Below the pieces are notes generated by a model. It ran no database searches. It saw only the letters and a program-made list of their open reading frames with translations, and had not been told where the DNA came from. This document shows positions 50,856 to 61,003 of a DNA stretch of 64,000 nt, in pieces; the first letter of the stretch is position 1; the number at the start of each line of letters is the position of its first letter. The stretch comes from Ptychodera flava. Taxonomy: Eukaryota > Hemichordata > Enteropneusta > Ptychoderidae. The stretch spans positions 27,545,654 through 27,609,653 of the forward strand of contig NC_091931.1 in NCBI RefSeq assembly GCF_041260155.1, given 5' to 3'. Both the position numbers and the translations under genes were made by a program.

Positions 50856-51699
50856 ATAATTTGTGATGATTTTTTCCTATTATTATCATAAAAATAATTA
50901 TGAATATTAATAAATTATTAATATGAATGTTACTAATATTAAAATTTTTTACACACAATGTCGTCTACTTTGTGTAAATGCATCTGGAAACTCCATTGTT
51001 TTGATAATTATGATTATGAATAAATTATGATTATGATTAATACATATTTTACACATTGTAATGTGCTTATGTGAACAACCCTCTGGAAACCCTCATACAG
51101 TTTCACAATCTATGCCAAAATATACAAGTGACACCATTGCCCAGGTTCAGTCTACGGCGAGAGTTACTACACAGTGTATATAATGAGAAGGTAGCCAGCT
51201 CCACTCGACAGTAAACTGACATACCCATGAATTACCTCCGTTTTCTTCACTTCTGCATGTTGATTCTCAAAATTTCTCCCGGTGTTGGCAAGTCCATAAA
51301 TCAGCCATCAAATCTACCCAGTTTTGGCCACTTAGATGGAAAATTTGTGAAGTTTGGGGCTGCGAGAAGGTATATATCGCCAATGAAATGATGCAGTCTT
51401 CACGCAATCGATATCGACAGCATCCGGGATCTTTTAGGGCCGTTTGTGAATTTGAATGTAGCCGCCAAGCGGGGCAGAGGGCGGAGCCATGATTTAACGT
51501 TATTAGATATGCTGACATAATTGATCGTACGGCCAATGAACGCTCGTGACCTTTTATAATAGACCTCTCATCAGTTGACCCGAATGTACATGTGTCTGAT
51601 CAACATCAAAACGTGGAATGAGTTTCATTTCTCTAGTTGAACGATGTACTTTTCGAACTTTATATTTCGTCACCCCTTTCATGTGGTATGATTTACAAT
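50856..51699. other. AT-rich non-coding stretch
   Basis: ATTAT/AATAA-rich low-complexity sequence (50870-51060), then unremarkable sequence. No gene seen. Confidence 0.5.
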
Positions 51700-52129
51700 T
51701 AAATGCATTTTAGTGTATCGAAAAACTGATATGGGCAACAGTAAAATCGATGTGACACAACACTATAATCGATGAGGTCAACAGTATGTTAATTACATTT
51801 TATAAGGAACTTATCAGCTAGGCAGTAATAGAGGAATCAACTCCGTCTGCAAAAGTTGAAACATTGTCTAGCAGGTAGTCAGACGTAGACAAAACAACAC
51901 CCCACCCGATCCACAGACACTGGCGCCAGCGCCTGACCTCCTGCTAAACAATGTTTCAACTTTTGCAGACATACATCTAGTTGATTCCTCTATCACCGCC
52001 TAGCTTATATTATTGCACAGTCTTTCTTAAAAACGTAACTAAAAAATTGTTGCCCACGTCGATTTTAGTGTTGTGCCACATCGATTTACTGTTGTTTTTA
52101 CCGGTTTTTCGATACAGTAAAATGCATTA
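51700..52129. mobile_element. Foldback MITE, about 430 bp
   Basis: Inverted arms of about 185 bases share AATGCATTTTA(G/C)TGTATCGAA, ATCGATGTG(G)CACAACACTA and CAAAAGTTGAAACATTGT. The arms are separated by about 55 bases. Both ends finish near TTAAATGCAT / ATGCATTATA. No ORF. Confidence 0.85.
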
Positions 52130-52514
52130 TATTACCATGCCCTGCCCGTCGCATTTTGATTGGTCGAGCTGAACCACGTGACTGACCACAAATACACAGT
52201 AATGGTTTGTTTACATGCCCGTGAATATGAATAATAAGATTAACAACTCAAAGTATCGTAACTTTACAGCTGAAACGTAAATCATAATCAATCACAAAAT
52301 AAAATGGAGCACTTGTAGGTCAAGTTGAGATACTTTTTTCTGAAAACATCCCCGGATTTGCCATTTTTTTACAGCGCGCGTGACAGTGCGTCGCGTATTG
52401 CTCAGTTTCTGGGGCCCAGTTGTCGTTCGCTCCTGAAATTTTCGGAAATTTTGACGGTTTTTCTCGGGTTTCGCTGATAATATAATGGAAAATAACGGAC
52501 TCCGCCCTGACCAT

Positions 52515-52624
52515 TAACGTTTATTTGTGGGCGCGGGCTCGAGGAAAGCCAAATTAACGGGCTCGGCAAGCCTCGCCTGTTAATTTTTGGCTTTCCTCTC
52601 GCCCTTGCCCACAAATAAACGTAT
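52515..52624. repeat. Near-perfect palindrome
   Basis: Arms of about 48 bases begin TAACGTTTATTTGTGGGC and share GAGGAAAGCCAAA(A)ATTAAC. The spacer is GC-rich and about 14 bases. Confidence 0.9.
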
Positions 52625-53009
52625 AATATCAAAATGTCAGACAAAGGCTCATCATGTGTAATGGATCTGGCTACTCTCTTTCGTTTTGTTGGGTATGGGG
52701 ATTGCAGATGTAAGCTACTCTGCACACCAGTGGATTTATGACGGGGTCTCATACTGCATTTTTCACATGGCGGAGTGTACAGTGTCTGTACTTCTGTGGG
52801 AAAAAAGGAAAATAAATCAATACATTTCTAAAGGAATTTCATATGAAATTTCACAAACAATGCTATGAAGTTGTAGCAGACTATTGGAAAATTACACAGA
52901 CCTGTAATGAATGAAACCATGGTCGGTTGAAACTTATGTGCCTGAATTTGATATCGGATGATGTCTTGCTGTTGTGAGTCTACTTGCCTTTGTCAGTTGA
53001 CAAAGGATG

Positions 53010-53220
53010 TCATTTCACTTGATTGCAATTGTTCTGCAGGCTGACTGATGATTGGATTGGCCATGGCTCTGCACTCGCTGCTTCTTGTAATGAACTGACA
53101 GCAACAGCCACCAAACTCTTCCGTTCACGTTTAGCAGCTGCAGCTCGGGGAGTGGGTACGCTGAGGTGAGGAGATGGACGAAGTTGAATTGTGGGTACGG
53201 CATCTGCAACGAGCATCAGT
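53010..53220 (-). CDS. THAP-domain gene, exon 2 (C-terminus)
   Basis: The acceptor ttttataaaccAG (53222-53221) opens a 211-nt exon that supplies one base to complete the codon left by the exon at 55924. It then encodes LMLVADAVPTIQL, the AVPTI motif that ends THAP zinc-binding domains. A Pro/Ala/Ser-rich tail follows (PRAAAAKRERKSLVAVAVSS...) to a stop at 53010-53012. The joined product is 141 residues, short for a THAP protein, with no second domain. Confidence 0.8.
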
Positions 53221-53915
53221 CTGGTTTATAAAAGAAAAAAAATGTTACAGCCAGTGACCCAGATTATTGGTGAACTTTGTGAACTACAAAAAAAGAGAGG
53301 GAAATAAAAACCGCACAAGGTCATTAAAAACAAGACAAGTAATGACATTGATAAGAATAGTCCTTCCACAACACGTCTCAAGTGCATTAGAGTATAACGA
53401 ACACTAAAATGACATTTCAATTTTTTCTCAAAAACAAAAATAGTTAAAATAGTTGAACTGAAATCACAATGCTGCTGAATAACGTTTTAACTTTTCCAAG
53501 AAAAATAACTTGGCTAGCATCAGAAAAACAAGTTTTTCAGAAGCAAATAATAAAGTAGTGAAGGTTAATTTAATTTAATCAATAGTTTTGTAGGACCAGA
53601 AAAAGCTGAACTTTGAGAAAACATATCCTATTACACGAAATGTGGACAGATATGAACCACGTTCTACTTGTAAAATCGCTTTCAGCTTATCAATTTGCTC
53701 TACTCAGGCTGTATCTTGTGAAGCCGTGTACTGTCAAGTGAGAAAACAAAAGTCATGTGCAAACCTCAGTAACGATAACAGTGTGCCCGAAATGTTTCAA
53801 AATATTCCTTGGATTAAAGCGTGAATAGTCTGCATTTTGACGCAAACCTGAGTAGGGGCATGCAGGTAGGAAGCTGTGATATCGTGCAGCGGTACTGTAG
53901 CGTCACAGGGGCTCC

Positions 53916-54071
53916 TTTGCTGGGTAGTCTGCTAAATAGATCGATTTTCGGCTCAATCTATCGATCCGTAGTCGATATCCACACCTCTGCAACCTAAATG
54001 GCGGGCATATCGACTACGGGACCGATAGATCGAGCCGAAAATCGTTCTATTTAGCAGACTAACCAGCAAAA
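53916..54071. repeat. Long palindrome in THAP intron
   Basis: Arms of about 62 bases (TTTGCTGG, TAGTCTGCTAAATAGA, TTTTCGGCTC, ATCGATCGG-like) are separated by about 30 bases. Slight differences between the arms show some age. Confidence 0.88.
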
Positions 54072-54406
54072 GACTAAAAAGAGCGCCCGTGTGTGGCGTC
54101 TATCGAACGCGCTAAGGCATATGTACACACGGCTATGGGGCGCATAGGCGCAGCGCGGAATAGAACACAGGTGACTGTGTTCATATAATACAAAGGCATT
54201 AATTCTGCGTGGCATTTGTCATTCGGCAAATCATACGCGTCCACATTGGAGGCATAAAGCTGTAAGACAAACAGCCTTGCCAGGCATGCCGAGCTAGGGC
54301 ACATACGTTTTTTCAATGAAACATTCTACCGCTCACGTAATTGCAACTGTGGATTTCTGATATTTTTTCACAGATGAATTTCTTCGGCAATGTAAGCTTA
54401 GGTCTG

Positions 54407-55553
54407 CAGTAATTACAGGGGGGGGGTGGGCCGGGGGAATTTCGCGAACACCTGTACCGTAAAATGTGACCCTCCCCCAATCCCCCCGTCTAAAATGTGA
54501 CCCTCCCCCTTGTCCGACATTCTAAAACTTGACCCCCCCCCCAACCACTGCGGTATTCTCCCCGGGAATAACTAAAACAGTATCAGCTAATTTACATAAC
54601 AATTGGTTCAATTGTTATGTTAGGGACAAATTACAGAAGGGGAGGGCTGGTGTTTTTGGAGGGACAGTCGCAAATTCACGACAAGAATTTTTGAAGAGAT
54701 ATGGTATTTCATACAGTTTAGGGAGGGTCACCATATTTTGTGCAACTATAAGAAGGCAAGATGTAGCTGATTTAGTGCTTCATCCAAAAATATCAAATCA
54801 TAATACATGGAGTCTATCAGGCAAATTATTGACAATTTACCCCCACAAAACATGCTTTATCTGTATTTTATATATGTTTGATAATGTATTTAAATGTACT
54901 TTGCTTGAATAGGGAAGTAAAATGAACTTTTGTGTACAAGAAATTGATTTCTGAATTTCATCTAAAAAGTTGGTTCACTATCCATGGTGTTTATGATGAA
55001 ATTATGAATAGTTTTTTCCAATACAAAAATAGGTAAATCTTTGCATTTGTGTACTCTTGATTATTGATATTAATTTTCTTGATTAGACTAGAGTGGTTAC
55101 AAGTCCATGGTTGCGCAAGAAATTTGATTTTGGAATTTCACCAAAATGTCGATTCACTATGCATTGGGGTCTATGATGAAACTATGAATAATTTTTTTCA
55201 GTACAAAATTAGATAAATCTGTGCATTTATGTATGCTTGATTATTCAGATTATTGTTCTTGATTAGACTAGAGTGGTTACAAGTCTATGGTTGTGTTAGA
55301 AATTTGATTTGGAATCTCACCAAATGTCAATTCACTATGCATGGCGGTCTATAAGTGTGTGCGTATTTTGTTGCTGATTTCCTATTCAGGAAATATAACA
55401 AGGACAATCAAAGTTTTGGCCATAATATCAGCTTCTGTCAAAAGTGACCCTCCCCCCAAGATAGGTTTATAAAAAGTGACCCTCCCCCTTGAACTGTTTT
55501 CTAAAAAGTGACCCTCCCCCCAATTCCCCCGGCCCACCCCCCTGTAATTACTG
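54407..55553. mobile_element. G-rich TIR element, 1.15 kb
   Basis: Inverted ends are CAGTAATTACAGGGGGG followed by GTGGGCCGGGGGAATT. Just inside both ends are C-rich units GTGACCCTCCCCC (three at the left, 54467-54535; three at the right, 55442-55525), all in the same orientation. The centre has 2.3 copies of a 180-bp tandem repeat. No transposase and no clear target duplication. It lies inside the THAP gene intron. Confidence 0.75.
54938..55352. repeat. 180-bp tandem repeat, 2.3 copies
   Basis: Units begin AAGAAATTTGATTTTGGAAT and end GACTAGAGTGGTTACAAGTC. They start at 54938, 55117 and 55297. The array forms the centre of the 1.15-kb G-rich element. Confidence 0.9.
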
Positions 55554-55923
55554 AAGGCTCCCTTAGGTCTGCTGTAGTTGTATAAGTTATACACTGATTG
55601 AGTCGTCAAGTGTGAACGGTATCACATCGTTCGCAGCGAAAAGTACATTGGGCGATGTTGCGCATGCAACACTAGCTCTGCGTGACAGGGCTGTGTGTGT
55701 TACTGGGTCTATGGTGTTACCGGAGTTATAAGGCCACCCACTGAGGCCGTGTAACGCAGAGCTGATGCAAAACATGGTTATTGGCCACATAGAAATGCTT
55801 GGAAAGCAGTTACAGTAGACGTTCGTTGTCTTCAGTTACGTAGAACTCCCGGGGTAGAGCTACACCACTAAAATAATTAAGCAAATCACTTTTTTATCAC
55901 TAATCTTATAAAATAGGGCTTAC

Positions 55924-56138
55924 CTTCTGGAAAATCCGTGATTGTATTCCATGCGGTTGGCAAAACAATCGTCAGTGAAGTGTTTGTAGCAAAGCACGCT
56001 CGTGGCTACAGGAGTAAAATTAACCCGCTTTGCTTTCACAAACTTGGTCCATTTTTTCGCCAGATCTTCATCCCTCGGCCATAGAAACAATTTTGATACT
56101 GAATGAGAACAATGCATAGCGACACAACGTTTAGGCAT
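55924..56138 (-). CDS. THAP-domain gene, exon 1
   Basis: ATG at 56138 opens MPKRCVAMHC, and the exon ends at AGAAG|GTAAG (55924/55923) in phase 2. The C2CH zinc site is visible: Cys5, Cys10, Cys50 and His53, with the conserved Trp30 and the HF..D.F block. THAP domains bind DNA and are shared by P-element-type transposases and host regulators. The AVPTI end of the domain is in the exon at 53220, and the phase match is exact. The 2.7-kb intron holds a G-rich TIR element (54407-55553) and a palindrome (53916-54071). It is probably a small host gene or a domesticated element. Confidence 0.85.
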
Positions 56139-57246
56139 TGTTACAACTTTTTACAATGGATTGAGAGAATGCTCTACTGTCCCGGGGCCTCCGCACACTG
56201 TGGTTCAACGTTCTCTAAACGACGTCATACCCGATATTTGCCGAAGATTACGGAAGATTTGTTGCTAAGGGCGTTGCTGGGGCCTTTATTCGCAACTTTG
56301 AGCGCAGTTTTGAAAAAATCCTGTGCAATTTTTTTTTGACCATTTAATTCACCAAAATAAACAAGCAATAACAATTTCAGCCTTACTCTTCACAAGACCT
56401 TTATCATGTTTAAAGATTTCAGCCTTGAGGCACCGCTTCCTACTACTGTTTATTCTACCAATCAGCTGAGACAATCTGCTAAATCAGTATCATGTGCCTA
56501 GCCTCATGGGCTTTTCCCGCCAAAACTGCTATCAGCAGGAAATCTCGTCTCAGAGTTATTTCTAGCACAGTCAGGACTGTGTTTCTACCTTCAACAGGGT
56601 AACTTCACGACACTAGACTCCACGCCGATATTTTACTAATGTTATGCTTCACTGTATGTAGCCACTGTCTTTAATAGTTTTCGGTAGTATATAACATACT
56701 TTTACTTTATTGTCATAACATTTGTCACACCTATTATAGGGTGGGCAGTGTTGTTAAAGGACAAAAAGTGATCAAAATGTGAGACGTAAACCGATAACTA
56801 AACAAAAGCAGAGCTCCCATCTCCCGAATGGTCTTATTCCATACGTTTTGACTTGCCAGCATTTATCGAGGGGGGGGGGGGGGGGGGGGGGGGGGCTGGT
56901 TCAAAAACTGGATGCATGGGAAATGGTGACCCTGCCCTAAGATTTTGATGTAAGGGCACTTAGCAGGTCGGAGGCCAGTATCATTTGCATGTACAGAATG
57001 ATCCCATGATGCACCATGCACCCAGCGTTGGCGGCGCTTTAACAATGCTCACACCATGGCCAGTCATGGCCCCTTTTGCATTGCCAGTGAGTGAGCACAG
57101 CAAAGGTGCTGGGCTGTTTGTAATTTGTCATGTGACTACCAACAAATAACCGACAACATTATCAATCAAAGTTCTTTATTATTTGATATATTTTTCACGA
57201 AAATCTATTAACACAAACTACATGTATAGAACTACAGACCCCTTTA
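56139..57246. other. Region upstream of THAP gene
   Basis: Promoter side of the THAP gene. No motif could be assigned. It contains a run of 27 G (56870-56896) next to CTGGTTCAAAAACTGG, possibly a decayed end of a G-rich element or a sequencing-sensitive homopolymer. Confidence 0.45.
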
Positions 57247-57450
57247 GGGACTGGTCAGTTTCTTCAGCCTGGGGGGGGGGCGGTGGATTCATGGGGGGGG
57301 GGTCACCCTGTTTTTGACTTTGGTGATAGGGGGGGTCACCATGTTTTTGAAATGCCCAATAGGGGGGTCAGTGTGTTTTTGAATTTTGACACAGGCTCAT
57401 CATTGCCTAAAATGCTAGTGTCAGCCACAAATTTCATCATTCAGTTTTAT

Positions 57451-57737
57451 TTTCGGCGCGCCCTTCGGGCGCGTAACTTTAATAATCAGTCATATTTTTC
57501 AGCACGCCCAACTTTAACATATCAAGCATACATACATCAGAGATATCTGTATGTTCAATATTTTTCAGCGTGCTCTTCAAGCTCATTACTTTAATATATC
57601 AGACATTTTTCAGCATGCCCTTCAGGTGCATGACTTTAATATACAAGGCATATATATCAGAGATATCAGGATGTTTCATATTTTTCGGTGCGCCCTTCGG
57701 GCGCCATACTTTAATAAATCAGAGATATCTTGATGTT
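57451..57737. repeat. Tandem repeat with CGCCCTTCGGGCG hairpins
   Basis: Five degenerate units of 45-75 bp each start TTTTTC(A/G)GCG(C/T)GCCCTTC(A/G)GG and continue CTTTAATA..CAGAGATATC. The first and last units keep a perfect GCGCCCTTCGGGCGC hairpin. Confidence 0.85.
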
Positions 57738-58335
57738 TGCCAAGTGAAAGTGTACCATTATGAAATCTGCATTTCATATGAAAAGGATGACAAATTCCTG
57801 ATACTTTTCTGTTCTCTCTATGAGAATTCAGTATGAGAAAGCAACATGCACAAATACAATATATATTTGATACAATGACTTATTTTAGAGATAGAAAAAT
57901 GTTGTGAACAAAATAACAGTTAAAGAAGGCAGTTTTTGTCATTATTAGCTGTGCTTTTATGGTTTCAATGTTACCAGAAAAGGTCCTCTCAGACACTGTA
58001 TACATCAGATTTGGCTAAAAAAGCTCTCTATGGCTCCTTAGGAGATTTAATAGGATGGTTGGCAAGTCTTAACACCCATCAAAATTTTTAATTCACTGCT
58101 TTTTCCTCTTTGATATTAATGATTGACATCCATTTCTGTACAACAGTTCAGGACACCTGGTTAAGCATAGAAAGTGTGAAATACATTCACAGCTCATTCA
58201 AAATACAGCTCATTCAAAATGTACTGTATTCAAACTTTAAGATTGACACTTTGAAATTCCTATCTTACAAATGACATGTCAACAATTTCATTAAAACATA
58301 GAATGACTATTTAAAATATAAATGTATGTAAAATG

Positions 58336-58386
58336 TAAAATATAATATATATATATACATACATACATATATATATACATACATAC

Positions 58387-58450
<64 letters not shown>
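58336..58450. repeat. TA / TACA microsatellite
   Basis: ATATATACATACATACAT units followed by more than 30 TA dinucleotides. Confidence 0.95.
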
Positions 58451-58456
<6 letters not shown>

Positions 58457-58645
58457 TTATGTCCACCTTTTCTTTTACCTATGTCGCGCGCCGGGGGGGG
58501 GGGGGTCACCCTGTTTTCGAAATTTGGAATAGGGGGGGGTCACCCTGTTTTCAAAATTTGGAATAGGGGGGTCAGCCACTTTTTGACGTCGGCAAAAAAT
58601 AATCCACCGGCCCCCCCTAGGCCGAAGAAACTGACCAGTCCTTTA

Positions 58646-59049
58646 GGGTCCATGACAGAACAGAGCATGTGTGAGCAGTCCAGCAGTCCCGCATCTTGCG
58701 ATACAGGATCCGAACGCCACAAATGACGCTTCAAGTTCCCCAAGACACTCGTGAACTGTACCGTGTAGAAAGTAGCTGACCCACACACTTTACGAATGTC
58801 TGTTTGTCTCCCTGCATTTTTTAATTTTTCATCGATATCACGTTGCTAAATCATAGATAGTTTCTCTACTGTCCATGGTTAAATGCTGTATACTTATTTT
58901 TTTTTAATCTGTGATGCTGGTCAGGCCTATCGTAGTAGTGTATAGAATCTCTTTGAGGGCGCACTCTCAACGATTTACCTGTAAAACTCCATACGTCTAT
59001 ACGGTCGGATTTCCAGGTACACAGCTTTAATTTCTATGAAATAATGTAG
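58646..59049. other. Spacer, possible LINE 5' region
   Basis: No gene recognised. The 5' end of the LINE that follows could lie here, but its boundary is not visible. Confidence 0.35.
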
Positions 59050-59103
59050 GTCTCGAGGTCCCGCCGACAACAGTCCTTCTTATCGAGACTCTACGCTAAT
59101 GCA

Positions 59104-59373
59104 GTGATACAAACAGAGAATACAGGAGACGAAAGTCTAAACGTGTGTTTTATACTTGGCACAGCGTTGGTTTCCCTACATTTATTACTATCTGGGGATA
59201 TAGAGGAGAATCCTGGCCCCAACAAGAAACAGGGTGAGTCAAAAAGCGGTCAACCCAGAAAGATAACTGAAGTTATGAATCTGAGGAGCTCATCTATACC
59301 ATCGCACGAGGATAAACGTCACCTGAACGTAGTGGCGGCCATATTGGTATGGATCCTGATAACGAAGGAGTGA
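59104..59373 (+). CDS. LINE leader frame with 2A ribosome-skipping peptide
   Basis: The frame is open from 59050 and encodes LHLLLSGDIEENPGP (about 59180-59222), a full match to the 2A consensus D(V/I)ExNPGP preceded by the usual Leu-rich stretch. 2A makes the ribosome release the upstream peptide and resume at the final Pro; it occurs in picornaviruses and at the N-terminus of some metazoan LINE proteins. No in-frame ATG precedes the motif, so the start may be a non-ATG codon, lost, or spliced. The hydrophobic upstream part (VCFILGTALVSLHLLL) may act as a signal-like sequence. The frame overlaps the start of ORF1 (59349) in another frame, suggesting one frame change between 2A and ORF1. Confidence 0.75.
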   Translation: MIQTENTGDESLNVCFILGTALVSLHLLLSGDIEENPGPNKKQGESKSGQPRKITEVMNLRSSSIPSHEDKRHLNVVAAILVWILITKE

Positions 59374-60086
59374 CTTTAGCTGATGTCATGGTTGAAATTC
59401 GGGGTCTGCGTAATGACATTACAGGTCAAATAAAGGCAGTGGATGAACGAGTGATGAAACTAGCGGAAGAGATGAAGGATTTACAAAACGAAATTCATGA
59501 AGACCGTGAAGCTATTGGTAGTCTCGTGGAGGAGAATAAAGAATTGCGCAAGAGATCTGCTAAGTTGGAAGAAGAGCTGGATAAGACACAGTCACAAATG
59601 AAACGTAATAACATTGTCGTTTATGGAATAGAGCAGCATAGTGAAGAGAGTTGGGATGATACAGAGGCAATATTAAAGACCTTCATCCAAGAGAAGTTGG
59701 AAATCAGGGAGGAGTTGGAGTTTGAGCGTGTCCACCGCCTTATCCACGCACGTAGCCATCCGAAGCCAATTATCGCCAAGTTCCTTCGATATAAACAGCG
59801 TGATAAAGTTATGCGTGCTGCGCCGAAACTGAAAGGAACTCCATATCGCGTTAGCGAGGACTTTACCCCGAAAGTTCGTGAAACTCGAAGGATGCTAGGC
59901 AGATTTGTGGAGGAAGCTCGGTCAGCCGGGAAAACGGCGAAGATAGTCTATGATAAATTAAAATTGACAACGTTGTACACGTTTATGATGAAAGCACAAG
60001 AAGATTCGCCCGTTGAGTGGTCAGCGAGACGGAGAGCGAAGTACAAGAGCGGTATAGGAAAATGGCCAGGGTCGGACAAATATTGA
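59349..60086 (+). CDS. LINE ORF1 protein, L1/Tx1-type RNA-binding
   Basis: The 245-residue product starts MDPDNEG. Residues about 10-85 form a Glu/Lys-rich coiled coil (DERVMKLAEEMKDLQNEIHE...), which would mediate trimerisation. Residues about 86-150 form an RRM-like part (MKRNNIVVYGI, RVHRLIHAR, IIAKFLRYKQRD). A basic C-terminal domain follows (YRVSEDFTPKVRETRRMLGR). This order is that of L1 ORF1p, which coats the element RNA and acts as a chaperone. It is full-length for the family. The stop overlaps the ORF2 open frame (open from 60058) by about 29 bases. Confidence 0.88.
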   Translation: MDPDNEGVTLADVMVEIRGLRNDITGQIKAVDERVMKLAEEMKDLQNEIHEDREAIGSLVEENKELRKRSAKLEEELDKTQSQMKRNNIVVYGIEQHSEESWDDTEAILKTFIQEKLEIREELEFERVHRLIHARSHPKPIIAKFLRYKQRDKVMRAAPKLKGTPYRVSEDFTPKVRETRRMLGRFVEEARSAGKTAKIVYDKLKLTTLYTFMMKAQEDSPVEWSARRRAKYKSGIGKWPGSDKY

Positions 60087-60900
60087 AAGACAAGAACATG
60101 AGATTGTTGATTCTGAACGAGTTGTTGACTCAGAGTTGTCGTTTTTAGTTTGGAATGTCAATGGTTTGTTGAACAAGCTCGGTAACAGTGACTTTCGTGA
60201 GTATATTAGTTCATTCGATTTAATATGCTTAACGGAAACGTGGTTGTATAAACAGTCTGATATAAGCCTCGATGGCTTTAAAAGCATGCATGTAGAAGGA
60301 GCAAGAACGCGGAAATACGGAAGAGCATCTGGTGGTATTTCAATCTTTTTTCGGGAAAATAATGTCTGTAATTTTGAAGTGAAATTTTTCACTAGTGACC
60401 ATTCTCAGAATATTTGTTGGACGTTAATTACAAAAAAGAGTCAACCTGTGTTACTGATTGGTACTATTTATAGACCCCCTGAGGGATCAGATTTTGCTGA
60501 AAAAGACTTCTTCGACAAGCTTGAAAATGATATGATCAGATTGTCTTCTTATTATAACTGTGGATTGGTGTTAGCAGGAGATTTTAATGGGCGAACCGGA
60601 AACAGACCTGATTATGTAGAAATCAGTACTGATTACTTACCTATAGGAGAAACACAGAGTAATATATATGACTTACCTAAGAGAAACTCACAGGATGAGG
60701 GGGTAAATAACTATGGTTTACAATTATTAGATTTTTGTTCTCGTACTGGATTTAGTATAGTGAATGGAAGGATTGGTCAAGATAGGGATGTTGGAAATTA
60801 TACGTATATTTCAAGTGTTGGTACAGCTGTTAATGATTATGTTTTAGCAACTGGTGATTTATTTTCAAAATTTAAGGATTTAGTGTTAGCAAGCGCATAG
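60058..60900 (+). CDS. LINE ORF2, AP endonuclease part
   Basis: The open frame has no early ATG (NIERQEHEIVDSERVV... before LSFLVWNVNGL). Endonuclease motifs in order are WNVNGL, LTETWL, GGISIFF, GTIYRPP, LAGDFNGR and NDYVLA. The last motif, SDHLPLEF, lies at about 60906 in another frame, so this copy has a frame change near 60885. The enzyme would nick target DNA to prime reverse transcription. Confidence 0.88.
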   Translation, partial: ENGQGRTNIERQEHEIVDSERVVDSELSFLVWNVNGLLNKLGNSDFREYISSFDLICLTETWLYKQSDISLDGFKSMHVEGARTRKYGRASGGISIFFRENNVCNFEVKFFTSDHSQNICWTLITKKSQPVLLIGTIYRPPEGSDFAEKDFFDKLENDMIRLSSYYNCGLVLAGDFNGRTGNRPDYVEISTDYLPIGETQSNIYDLPKRNSQDEGVNNYGLQLLDFCSRTGFSIVNGRIGQDRDVGNYTYISSVGTAVNDYVLATGDLFSKFKDLVLASA

Positions 60901-61003
60901 ACTCAGATCATTTGCCTTTGGAATTTGTTTTTACTTTTCAAAGTATCTCACATGTTTATTACCAGAACATCCAAACCCATCCAACTGATACCTTTAGGTT
61001 GAG

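Larger units (their letters stand above)
57247..58642. mobile_element. G-rich TIR element, 1.4 kb, TTA-flanked
   Basis: A TTA duplication (57244-57246, 58643-58645) flanks inverted ends (G/A)GGACTGGTCAGTTTCTTC followed by GGCCT and a G-rich tract. G-run units with GGGGGGGTCACCCTGTTTT occur inside both ends in the same orientation (57290-57390 and 58490-58585). The interior carries a hairpin tandem repeat and a long TA microsatellite. No transposase. GGGACTGG ends and the 3-bp target match the 26114 element. Confidence 0.8.

Noticed and set aside
56870-56896. Run of 27 G as a functional G-quadruplex site
   Set aside because: A pure homopolymer may be an assembly or slippage product, and no conserved surrounding structure is visible.
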